Assembly (NCBI GenBank): GCA_037178675.1
Contig: JAYMGJ010000733.1
Span: forward strand, 1-58,394
DNA length: 58,394 nt
Source: Scleroderma bovista
Taxonomy: Eukaryota > Basidiomycota > Agaricomycetes > Boletales > Sclerodermataceae
Reading direction: 5' to 3'
In this document: piece by piece, positions 44,385 to 55,363 of the stretch
Numbering within the stretch: position 1 is the stretch's first letter
Layout of the letters: every line of letters starts with the position of its first letter
The notes under the pieces: model-generated
Told to the model about the DNA's origin: nothing
Database searches by the model: none
What the model saw: only the letters and a program-made list of their open reading frames with translations
Program-made: the position numbers and the translations under genes

Positions 44385-47300
44385 ATGGGGAAGTCCAAGG
44401 TAGTTAAAGCTGGACCCTCTACACCTGTAATGCAGGTGACATGGAGGACAGTAAGATTAGGCAGACGATCCAAGGATAAGATGGTCAAGGCTCCACCCCG
44501 AAAGAAGGCATGCATTGAAAGAGCTGATGACAATCAATCCCCAACTCGGGCTGGTTCATCTGCATTAGAGCACACTAATTTCTTTCCTGATGAGCCTGTA
44601 GAGGCATATGCTGTGATAGATGACCCACCTCTGCGAGCATGTAGATTGCCAAGGAACCAGGTCAGATTGCTCCGCATCCCCCTTTAATTTAAGAGTTTAT
44701 TTCATCTGATCATAGGATCACTATCTTCAAGACTGGCTCCCCTTCAAGGCCAGATATTTGTCGGTGCTCCTGGAAATGGAGTCACCCACAGAATCAAAGA
44801 TCTGCATGTGCTGTGGAAAGGATGTGACATTTAGGTGCACAGAGTGTGCTCATAGACCAATGTTCTGCAGTAACTGTTGCTTGGATGCACACCAGCAGAG
44901 TCCCTTCCATTGGATTCAGAGATGAACTGGAACCTTCTTTGAGGACTTCTCTCTTCGCCTGGTGTGTCATTTCTTTCACCATATCGACATGATAATTAAT
45001 AGAGTAGATTGGTTTTGTGATGCACTTGGGTCACGGTGGAAAACCTTGTCCTGGAGGGGGATATATCCATGGGAATATTGCGACGATGAAGAGGCTTGGG
45101 AAGATATGGAGGATGATGGGTGACCACCTCATCTGACTAGACCACGGGACAGAGGTTGTCTAACCTTGGTGCACACGAATGGAGTGCACTTTTGTGATAT
45201 TTGGTACTGCAGCTGCAATGGTTCCAAGGATTCACATCTACAGCTCATGATTGCCAGCCTTTTCCCTGCAACAACAAAAAGTCCCAGGTCCGCATTTAGC
45301 TTCCAAGTGCTGGATGATTTTATTTGGGATAATGTGGAATGTGGAATGACCACGATGAACTACTATAGTAAGCTGCAGAGAGTGACATCCAATGCATTCC
45401 CGCATTCTGTGCCGGTGAGTGAAGTAGCCCATTCATTACCGCAGTACTGATGTAGCCATGACAGAATAGGTACAAGGAGCTTCTGAGAGTGTCCAGGGCA
45501 TGGAGACTTCTGAAACTTCTCAAGTGGCAGGGATTTCATGCAGGGTTGTCAGACCCTGGGCCAGGGGAGCTGGTCCTCTTTTGCCCAGCATGTCCTCAAC
45601 CTGGGATCAATATTCCACCCGCCGGAGAGGTGGATCTTGCGCAGTGAGTTATAATCTCATACCCCTGACAAATCCTACTTATGAGGGTAGCTGGAAATAT
45701 GCTCGCATAATTGCAATGGATGGAAATTTCAAAGCAGAGCATATGTTGCTCAAATCAGCTCCTAATGAGGTCTGGTTGATGGATGGGAAGGGATTCATGG
45801 TAACATCAGGGGCTTATAAAACATATTTAGCAGGGAGTGCGAATTGAATAGAGGTAGGTCATCCATCCATTGAGCCGCAGTTATTTACCTACCTGTGGTG
45901 GCTGTCGATGCCATGGTCAGAAATCGGACTGCAGCAATCACCGGGCAGTCAACCAGGCAAATTCAAACAGAAGTCAGTTGGCTTCAACCGGAATTGGTGG
46001 GTGTGCCTGTGCAAGACATGGCTGCTTTATTCCCCATGCCATGGTCGATTTTCAAAAGGGAGAGCAGTATGTCCACGGTATACTGGCATGACAAATTGAC
46101 ATTGACTGGTCACTAGGCAAATCAACATGGACTATGCCCTGGTGCATGCAGTGCGCCATGGAATGGGCCAGGAACAGCAGGTGGTAAATTTCTATGACAT
46201 CAATTGTCAATACAGCAAAAATCTGCAAAGGCGGATAGAAGGCAATCGGTTCATTTCTCTTCCACCGGCATTAAGGATCCAACCCAGCATTAGAATCTGG
46301 CATGTCCATGGACACCAAAGTGAATGTTTTGTGAGGTATTCCCCCAATTTCATTCCTGGTGTGGGCAATGTGGACGGGGAAATAATGGAAACTCCATGGG
46401 CTTCTTTAAATATTGTTTCCCCTTCTACACAAGGAATGGCTGCCCCTCATCAGCAAGAAATGCTTGACTTCCAAATGAATGACAGTAACTTCTTAAAGAT
46501 GGTCCACATGCGTGAGTGGTCCTCAAGTGTGCAATATTGAAGCGGTATTCACAATTTCCAGCTTTGTCTTTGAAGAGGAAACTGACAATTGCAAGACGGA
46601 ATCTCACATCATCTAGTGATGCCTTTGCAAATTTGGACACAACAGTTCCGGAGGACCTCCATCAAATTTGGAAGGACCAGGAGACAAAGGTGCTTCTTGA
46701 CAGGATGTCAAATCTGAGGGCAATGGATATATTTGAAGTCCAATTGGAAAAAGGTAAGCCTCACAGTGGAAGGTAGATAACAGTTTTGACTTTGTGGGGT
46801 AAGCCCCAAGCATTAAATCTGTGGAGATGAAGCTCTTAGAAATGCCGACCACGGGTTCATGGCGGGGATCCGCCACATGGATGGCTAGAGCCCTGAGAGT
46901 GGAAGAGGCACAGGTAGTCCTCTCATTGGATGCACGCAAAATTGATGCAAGGGCTACTGAAACCCAAAGGCTCAACCTTTCACGCCGACATGACAGGCTA
47001 CAATCCCAGATCAATAGTTTGGTGCAGACCGTGGCAACATTTCTGGGCCCGGACTGGGACAGCAGACTCAATGCAATTCACCGAGCGGACACTGATAGTG
47101 ATGAAGATGATACATTCATTACTTTGGCTCCAGGGAGTGCTGAGCATGCAGCACTACCACTCGTCCTATATAGGTTTGCTGCGATGCCGTGAGCTAGGGC
47201 TGATTGACCTGGTGGAGCAAGAACTTCAGCTCAGACAAGGTCAGGCCAATGACACTTTACATGAAATATGACTTGGTCTAGCAGATAAAGCGGTGTTGTT

Positions 47301-47884
47301 TCGGACAGAGGTCAGACATGGGAGGAACTATGTGGGGACCACCCATGCATGGAAAAAAGTAGCTGACCTGGATGCAATGGTAAAAAGATATGCTGTGGTC
47401 TACCACCATTGCCGAAAGCAAATGGTTGCCTTGGAGGCTGAGCCAAGGATCCTGGACCACTACAAAGTACTTGCCAAAAAGGATCTCACAGTAAGCACTG
47501 CGGTCTCAGATCCTAATGCAAGGGGACACTGCCATGACTCTTTGGCATGGTTCTGGACTATGGATATACTCAAAGACACCGATAAAAATGACTGGATGTC
47601 AGAATGTAAGCCTTTCCATGAACCATCATATATCCTTCAGAATAATGATTTGACCAGTTTACTGTGTCCACTGGCTGCGGGCAAAGGCAAAGTGAGACAG
47701 ATGGAGTGAGGAAATGGAGTTGATAACTGCAGAGCAAGGTTGGACACATACCTTCTTCAGGAATTGGGCAGATCGCTGGGAGGAAAAAGCCTCCGAGGCT
47801 TCATTAGCCGGTGACCGCAGCTTGGCATGTTATGCAGCAAGGCAATATGACATGTATAACAAATTGGGTAGACTTTGTCAGTAG
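44385..47884 (+). pseudogene. KDZ transposase with CxC2-like cysteine cluster
   Basis: Nine exons with consistent phases: 44385-44660, 44716-45414, 45465-45643, 45691-45853, 45921-46065, 46116-46511, 46562-46753, 46804-47605, 47658-47884. The N-terminal CxC2 cluster reads CMCCGKDVTFRCTEC and MFCSNCCLDAHQ; later come VHTNGVHF and FCPACPQPGINIPP. The RNase-H-like DDE core has IAMDGNFKAEH, NFYDINCQYSKN and a glutamate in DGEIMETPWASLN, with the zinc ligands ARHGCFIPH between. The C-terminal helical part ends WTHTFFRNWADRW. KDZ enzymes cut and paste their own elements in basidiomycetes. Damage: TGA at 44923, 45121, 45845, 47269 and in the last exon (AKAK-stop-DRW), plus a frameshift near 47160. 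It is a full-length but dead copy. Confidence 0.88.
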
Positions 47885-48117
47885 TCCCATGACTGCTGCA
47901 TATTATTTGTGTCGTTGAGTCATAATTTGTGATGGTGTATTGTTCATTATTATACAACCTTTCTGAGTGGGATGATGCCACGGGAGAGTGCAATTGGATA
48001 TATACAACATACATATAGGCCAATAATGGTGAGTAACTTTTAATTAATGTATTTCGTTACTTATGACTTTTCCACTGGTGACTTTCCTCATTGTCCCTCC
48101 TGGATACTCCTTTTACT
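47885..48117. other. KDZ 3' flank, non-coding
   Basis: AT-rich, no gene. Ends in TTTTAC-TA, the target of the DNA transposon X2. Confidence 0.4.
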
Positions 48118-49106
48118 ATGGTGCCAATCACTTAGAGGCCACTACATTTGTGCAGTGTCCAAATTGGCTGGAAAAAAATCAAAACCTAACCCTAACCCTA
48201 TGAAAGTGCTGACTGGGCAAACTTTGATCAGTCTGAGGGGGCTGTTGCTGACTGATTGATCTTAGTTCTATTTCATAAAGTTTATGCTAAGTAGCACACA
48301 CATGTAATACTATAGCATCATGTATTCCTGTGTAGATGAAGTATACTAACCCCAAAGAGAGCATCAATCTCATCAGTGATGATGCAAGTGTAAGTTCACA
48401 TAAAAGAGATAGTAGGGTTAGGACACACCAAATTTCCCATGTAATTGTTATAGTTTGAGTTGTGGGTGGATGTAGTGGCTTTGACAGCTACACCATGTAT
48501 ACACCCTGCATCAACAAGTGGTTGAAAACTGGTCTACAATGGCACTTTCTATCATGCAACTTGACCTTGAAAGTGCAGTGCTGGGGAACAGAGCTGCAGT
48601 CTACAGTCACCTTGTTTACAAGGTTACTACACATATAAAGTGTAGACACTATTTTTGTCATCTGTGCAATTGTTCATAGCACTCTACCTTGGCAAAGCCA
48701 TGGTTCAGAGACTGCTATGTGATAGCACAGGAACTTTTCAGTAGGATATAGTCAATGGTTAGAGATATACGACATCATGCATACATATAAACAAGGTGTC
48801 CTCTATTCTCAATGGCTTTGAGATTCACACAGAAAAAATTCTTATCAAGAGAAAGTCAGTTGCACAGCATTTTCACTAATATGGAAGGTGATATACACCA
48901 TATTTGGTAATATACCCCTTTCTGGCCAATTTCACACTTTGTGAAAATTTTTGATGGTTCAATTTTGACTCAATTAAAAATCCCTCTTACAGTTTTGTTC
49001 CCTTGGTCAAATGGAGCATTTTTGTAAGAGGAAATCTTAATTGGACTTTTTTTGGTGAGTCAAAAATGTTTGCACAAAAGTAGTGGCCTCTAAGTGATTG
49101 GCACCA
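48118..49106. mobile_element. TA-flanked non-autonomous DNA transposon, copy X2
   Basis: 989 bp. The left end is TGGTGCCAATCACTTAGAGG and continues CCACTACATTTGTGCA; the right end is its inverse with one change. TA flanks both ends (48116-48117 and 49107-49108). No transposase frame. CCTAACCCTAACCCTA at about 48185 lies some 70 bp inside the left end, the same position and context (after an A run and ATCAA) as in X1 at 22042. Terminal design and TA target suggest the Tc1/mariner superfamily. Confidence 0.85.
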
Positions 49107-49385
49107 TACATAAGGCTGTGGCTGCAGGTCAGGCAGCCACTCCGATGTAGTCATTGGTCTATTGGGTCAGGAATGTCTATTGATATACTTCATCATCTGA
49201 AATATGTACTTCAAAGCCAATCTCTCTTTGTGACCCTCTCCATTTATCTTAATGGATACCTCCAATAACCCAAATAGCTGCGGTATCAAATTTTAGGGGA
49301 ACTTATCAGTCAAATAATTCAACTATCATTTAATGTGGAAAGGAAAAAATGATTGTTGTGATGTGTTACTATTGAGATGGCCCCA

Positions 49386-50130
49386 CTACTCATTTGTGCC
49401 TCTCCATAATTTATCTGTGGATGCCGCCCATTTGTTTTCCAGCTCATCCCCTGCATTGGTCAAATATTCCACCATGGCCATGCAGTCAACCAGATGTTGC
49501 AACACCATGTTTTGATGAAAGATCTTTTCATCAGTTTCTTCCAACATTTGCTCAGTTTGTAGTTTGAGATCCTGGAGGCTGATGTGGGGGGTTTTGGGGA
49601 CATCAAATAGAGCTGGGATTACAAAGTCCCCAGGCTATTGACAGTTTTTATTAGCTTATCATTGCACATCAATGTAAGCTTACCTGGTATTCAGCAAAGA
49701 ATTTCTCCGCCTCTGTGACCAGCTGGGTGAAGGTTGTCCGCGGTATATCTCGGCTCTTCCCCCACACCCACCACTCCCACGGTGTACTGTGTGTGCTTAG
49801 GACCCTAGCCTCCCGATGATACACCTTGAATACATTTGTTTCTTTGATTTGTTGCATTAAAGTTGCTGCATCTGGATCCACCACGGATACCCAATCCATC
49901 ACATGGGCTGCAACCACGGGGACTTGCATCACCAGCCCTTTCTGTTGCATGCCACAAGTAACCACTCCAGAAGTGCCTACATGGGGGATATGGTCATATT
50001 CAAAGTTTCAATATGGAAGAACACACCACTTCTTCCTGAACATGTCCATACCAGTTCATCTTCTCCAGAATGGCGTGGTCACTGCTTTTCTGCAAAGAAT
50101 ACACGAACTGCCTGAATCAGATGCCGACAT
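49386..50130 (-). pseudogene. small Cys-containing protein, divergent partner of the dioxygenase gene
   Basis: Minus strand, two exons: 50130-49684 and 49634-49386 (TAG), joined at a GTAAGC donor and a CAATAG acceptor. It starts MSASDSGSSCILCRKAVTTP (C-x2-C) and continues GVVTCGMQQKG, VMDWVSVVDPDAATLMQQ, VYHREARVLS, WEWWVWGKSRDIPRTTFTQL, and in exon 2 PGDFVIPALFDVPKTP and a helical end ENKWAASTDKLWRG. The coding frame of exon 2 has no internal ATG, so it is easily overlooked. Two TGA codons (after PFWRR and WCVLPY) interrupt exon 1 where Arg or Trp could stand. No family was identified with confidence. Confidence 0.5.
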
Positions 50131-50628
50131 ATTGCAATGTCAGGGACAGCCTGCGTGCAACAATTGCTTCAGAATCCATCAATGCAGGATCAGGATCAAA
50201 GTTGAATATTTATAATAGAATCTCCCGTATTCCCACATGCCACTGGACCATTGTTCATGGAACAATGATCATGGAACCATTAAGAGTTAGTTATTCCCGT
50301 GGACACAAAATTACTACCACATTGCTTTCATTCAAATCTGATTGGTTTATCATTCGGTGTTCCAATTTGAATTAGATATATCAATGCAGCAGTGGCCACC
50401 CACGGTCAGCATATAGGTTGTTCCTTGGCATGGCCACATTCTATTTTTGGAATTGGTAGGATATTTGGAAGTTTTTGTTATTTTTATTTATTTTCAATTG
50501 GTGTCTGATTTAGGAAATTGGTGACTGATTCCTGCCATATTCTGATTGCCGCAGTATGGGCTCCTGGGATAGGTCAATACATATTCTGGCATATCTTCCT
50601 TTCTTTTCTCCTCAGTTCAGTCCCCTCC

Positions 50629-52436
50629 ATGGCTAATCCTGTGTCATATCTGACCAACTATGAGCTTTCTCAACATGTTGCTGGATACATGCGATGGCGC
50701 TTTTGTTCCTTGGCATTCCCAGACTCACTCCCCGCGGCACCTCCCATTCCTCTTGATCTCCCTGTTGACCTTTCAGTTGGGATGCATCAAATGGTGGCCA
50801 CTTTGGTCACTGCATATCAAAATTGTGGTATGTATTTCCAATATCTATTTGGCAAGGTACCTATGTGTTTCCAGTTGAATCTGATGTGGACCTCTTGAGA
50901 CTGGCGGAGGCATTGGCAGCAATGGAGCCTGGTACCAATATGGATAGGGAACAGTCCTTTCTTTCCAAGTTCGCTCCAACACTCTCTGGTGTCCTGGATG
51001 AACCCTCTATTATTTTGGGGGTGGGTGGGACCGTAGCACTCTGGTATCTCCCTGGTGCCCTGGCACACCCAACACATGTATGCCCCAATACTGCCTATTT
51101 TCAACCATGTTCATTAATAAATTCAGGCAAATATTCTGCAGGCTTTAAGTCCGCTTCGTACACAACTGGCCAGCAGTATAACTGGGTGGACCTGGCAAAC
51201 AGAACCGCGGTATTTTAATAGGGAAGATAGGCAAGTGACTGGGTGTCTGGCGTTATCTCCTGCAAGGCACCAGATGGGTCATTATGTGGGTATATATCTA
51301 TTATCGGATGCACCTACTCATCATTCCATATTCAGCATGAGAATGCCTCTATATCAGCGGACCTTAACACACCTGTGGGATTTCAGTGGCTGCAAGATAT
51401 GATATATGTCACGACCGTGACATCCGATCACCCTGTACCCTATTGTCCGATCGCGTCCACGCGTTCGCCGTCCGTTTATTGTATGTACTCCCTTTTCCGT
51501 TTCTCTCTATCTGTCCTGTATCACCACCGATCGGTGAGCGTGTTGTCCGTTCTGTCTCCCTGTACGATTACCTAATATGTTTCCTTTCTTGTTTCTGGTT
51601 ACTATACGTTCCCGCCCCGTTGCATTACTAATACGATACTCATCGGTAATCCGGTTATCGCACTTACCGTACTTACTCAGCGCGCAGCACGACTGCGCTC
51701 GTCATTCGTCGGTAATCCCAACTTCCTGTACATCGCCTCATCTGTTCCACTCAGTATAAATACCTAGATACTTGGTCTGTTGTAGTTTCAGTTCGAATAT
51801 CGAATAAGGTACTTCTCCTCTGTTCTCCCTTTGCACTCTCCGTCTCTGTCTCGTGCAAGCACTCGGTTGTAGACCGTTCACCCTCGGACTCTCTGTCAGA
51901 CCCTCGGTCGGTCTTCCTATCATTCGGGAAGCGTGACTACGCTACGTAGCATCTCGGTCTTACCGCTAGACCAACCCCTGACCCCCTGACCCCTCGTAGA
52001 GATCAGATCGGTGAAGAACCGGTCTTGACAATATATCCTTCTGCCATTGTATCGGGTGCGTTGTTGATTATGCATCCACAGCTCTATGAGGACGGTATGT
52101 GAGGAATGAGTACATTGGAGGATTGGTCTTCTATGTATGACCCGGTAATGAACTGCACCCTATCCCTCTGGCCTACTGCATTCACCAATATTTCCCTTAT
52201 CGCCAATCGGTTGACCCCACTTCACCGTGACCCCCAGTCACGTGCCAGCTGGTACGACGTCATCATCAATGTTGGGGAATACACCAATTGTGTAATGGCC
52301 ATCCCCACCCTCGGCATTGAGCTAGTCTATAAGCCAGGTACCATGGTTGCATTCTCTGGGAGGCTCCTCCGGCAGACTGGATGAGGATCAATGGTGTGGA
52401 GCATTTGTTGAGGGCTACTGTAGTGTAAATACATGA
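50629..52436 (+). pseudogene. TET/JBP-like 2-oxoglutarate/Fe(II) dioxygenase, broken
   Basis: Exons: 50629-50827, 50875-51077, 51127-51285 and 51336-52436, the last split by a solo LTR (51407-52030). The protein runs MANPVSYLTNYELSQHVAGY, GVGGTVALWYLPGAL, GFQWLQDMI, LLIMHPQLYEDG, LSLWPTAFTNISLI, then the iron-binding NRLTPLHRDPQ (His and Asp of H-x-D) and GTMVAFSGRLLRQ. This order and wording fit the fungal TET/JBP family, which oxidises 5-methylcytosine and whose genes travel with KDZ transposons. Damage: TGA after YEDGM (near 52104), the LTR, a shift near 52378 after which DEDQWCGAFVEGYC continues, and Gln where relatives have the third iron ligand His in GRLLRH. The copy is inactive. Confidence 0.7.
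51407..52030 (+). mobile_element. solo LTR, family A (624 bp), ATATA target duplication
   Basis: TGTCACGACC at 51407 to GGTCTTGACA at 52030, flanked by ATATA (51402-51406 and 52031-52035). A TATA box (TATAAATA) at about 51756 sets plus orientation. The 3' end AACCGGTCTTGACA is shared with LTR family C, so the families are related. Excision with one ATATA copy joins QWLQDMI to YPSAIVSG in the dioxygenase frame. Confidence 0.9.
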
Positions 52437-52839
52437 AGGTACTTGTAGAAATATGATTGTCATAGAAAAATTACTAAAAAATCTTAAAATATGGTCGCAA
52501 CTTACTTAGTGACCTATCTTGTGCTCTGGCTGTCTGGAAGTGAGCCATTCTGCCGCAACTGCTTTGAGGCAACATCTCCTGAGCATTCATTAACTTACCC
52601 ATCTGCATATTTGGGTACATCAATAGTGTCCCCAGGACCTTTATAGATAAATCATTATTGTACCATAGCTTAGGCACCAATCCCATGCTGCGGCTTGGTC
52701 TTATACCGGATTCCAGCCCACCCCTCATTCCTGGGATTGCAAGATATGGGCTCATCCCTATTAGACAGTAGATTTAATATCAGCCCACCTATTATACTTG
52801 AAGCTGCAAACTGTAGGCCCTCTTGTATGGTAGGAGACA

Positions 52840-53560
52840 GTATATTTGTCGCCTACCCATGACACATGGGATTGTGGAATTACATTTGGGCTTACTCATA
52901 TCCCATTGCAACAATCAGTTTTCAGCCCACTGGTACTACTCCGTGTTAATGTATGTGGGCTCACCTGTTTTTTAGGGGACACAATTATTTTGGCTGACCC
53001 GATATACACGGGACCATATAAAAACAGCCCATTGGTGTCATATGGGATGATTAAATTTTGAATGGGCTCACCTGTATCCAATTGGAACAATGAATTCTCA
53101 GCCCACTCGTGCTACCTGTGTCAATGTATGTGGGCTCACATGTTTTTCAGGGGACAGCATTCCCTCGGCTGACCCGTGTCACATGGTACCATACAATAAC
53201 AGCCCTATCATACACCATGTGGACATGCATATCACAGCCCACTTGTGCTACACAACAGCAAAGAATATGTGCCTGCCAAAACTGTAGGGGACAGTGGTAT
53301 GTGGGCTGACCTATAGCATAGGGACAGTATATACACAGCCCACCCGTGTTATATGGGATGATTAAATTATACATGGGCTCACCTGTATCGCATTGGAACA
53401 AGCCACTATCAGCTCACTTGTACTACTCGGTGTCATTATATACAAGGCTCACCTGTTTGTTAGGGTACAGTAGTAATCTGGCTGACCCATATCTATGGGT
53501 CCCTATAATAACTGCCCATCCATTTTACATGGGGTGGTGTAATATCACCATCCCCCTATA
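52840..53560. repeat. satellite-like repeat with TGGGCTCACCTGT motif
   Basis: At least three diverged copies of a block containing CAGCCCACT, TACTACT, TGGGCTCACCTGTTTTT, then GGCTGACCC and CAGCCC, starting near 52909, 53087 and 53398. A second block (GATGATTAAATT, then ATGGGCTCACCTGTAT) occurs near 53046 and 53356. Non-coding. Confidence 0.7.
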
Positions 53561-53929
53561 AGAAGGATGATGGAATAATATATGGGCTTACGTGGAGCTC
53601 ATTGGCACAAATATTAGTGTGCTACTATGGAACATGGGCCCACCAAGCCTGCCTTTATTCCACCCACGGTAATAAACTGTGGTGGGTAATCCATAGTTCT
53701 GGAACTGAATAGCCAACTGGTAGTGATAAACCTGTGGTAGTAATTTGTTGTGATGAATTGAGATAGCCAAATACCTGATGTTCAACCACTCCTGGTTTCC
53801 CACGGTCTTCCTGTGGCAGCATTGATAAAGGAATTTCTTGTCTACTACTGAGAGTAAAGGCCAAGTAGGTTTTCTATCTCTGTTGGAATCCATAGTGGTT
53901 GTCACCCAGGGTTGGCAGTAAACCCATGG

Positions 53930-55080
53930 TAGTGAAGCCAGTGCTGCTGACAGTGGTGGGATCACCCCTTATTGTATGTGCTGGTACTTCTCCCGCAGTA
54001 GATCACTCGGTAAATATCCAACCCGCTGTAATCCATCTGTGGTAGTAGAGCCAGTACTGCTAGCCCATGCATTACCTTTGCATTCCAGTAAGTCCATTAA
54101 TGCACATTTGTAGTGAAAGTCATGGTGGTCAACCTGGTGGCCTCAACCTAGTAAGTTAACCCACGGTATGTTAATGGCGGTATGTCATCCCGCTGTCCAC
54201 CCAGTAGGATAGCCCTTGACAGGTTTGGTTGGATCACCCCTTACTATATGTACTGTTACTGGTCTTCTCTACTCAACCAATTACCTAGTGTTGAATTTAT
54301 TAATGTACATTGGTAGTGAAAGCCATGGAGACCAGGTTGACCAGAAGTATCAGTCAACCTGCGGTAAGTCAACCTGCAGTAGGTGGTAGGTCATCCCCCT
54401 GTAATCCATCCATAGTAGGACAGCCCTTGGCAGAGTTGGTTGGATCACCACTTACTAGATGTACTGGTAGTGTCTTCTATGGCCAAACAATTACCTTTGC
54501 ATTTCAGTGAATCTATTAATGTACATTGGTAGTGAAAGCCATGGATTGAAGTTGACCAGGTTTACGGAGGTATTGAGTCAACCCGTGGTAAGGAAACCCG
54601 CAGTAGGTAAACCCGTGGTAGGTAAACCTGCAGTAGGTAAACCCGCGGTAGGTAAACCTGCGGTAGGTAAACCCGTGGTAGGTAAACCCGAGGCAAGTCA
54701 ATTCTTGATAAGTCCAACCCATGGTTTGTCACCCTCTGTGATCCATGGTAGGTCAACCTTTGGCAGGGTCAGGTGGATCACCCCTTCCTAGACATACTGG
54801 TACTTGCCTTTTCTAGCCAACCCATTACCTTTGCATTCCAGTCAATCTATTAATGTTCATCGGTTGTTGTCAAAGCCATGGTAGTCAAACTAGTTGACCG
54901 GTGGTGAGTCAACCCGCGGTAGGTCAACCCGCAGTAGGTCTCCCTGCTTCAATCCATCGGGTAGAACAGGCCCTGGCAGGGTTGGTTGGATCACCCCTTA
55001 CTAGATGTATTGGTACTTGTCTTTGCTAGCCAACCCATTACCTTTGCATTACAGTAATCCTGGGCTGGTCCATTAATGTG
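53930..55080. repeat. higher-order repeat, about five diverged units of 200-330 bp
   Basis: The block GGATCACCCCTTACTA, then TACTGGTAC, CATTACCTTTGCATTCCAGT and ATTAATGTACATTGGTAGTG recurs near 53955, 54225, 54440, 54770 and 54985. Between the blocks are GTGGTAGGTCAACC-type short repeats that expand in one unit into the minisatellite at 54594. Confidence 0.75.
54594..54698. repeat. 15-bp minisatellite, seven units
   Basis: Units of the type AAACCCGYRGTAGGT repeat head to tail. Since 15 is a multiple of 3, this creates an artificial frame reading VGKPA repeats. Confidence 0.9.
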
Positions 55081-55363
55081 CATGGGAGTAAAATCCTGGC
55101 TGGCCCATATGACATGGTGACAACACCAATATCCCCATCTATCACACCTCCTTAAACACCACCATAGCCCACCGAAATCACATGGTGACAATATTGGTGT
55201 GTGTAGTAGCCCACCCATGTTACATTGTAATAGTTAATGCTGGGCTTGTCCTCCACTGGCCCGTGACACACAGCCGATTTTCACCCTCGTCTGACCATGT
55301 TACACGTGACAAAGTAGGTGCATTATGTGGCTCATAGGCCATGATACGCCACTTGCCAACTGC

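Noticed and set aside
48177..48200. CCCTAA repeats as a possible chromosome end or fusion point
   Set aside because: Only two to three units, internal, and recurring at the same place inside a second transposon copy (22042); it is part of the element.
54507..54791. 94-codon frame with VGKPA repeats
   Set aside because: Produced by a 15-bp minisatellite in satellite DNA.
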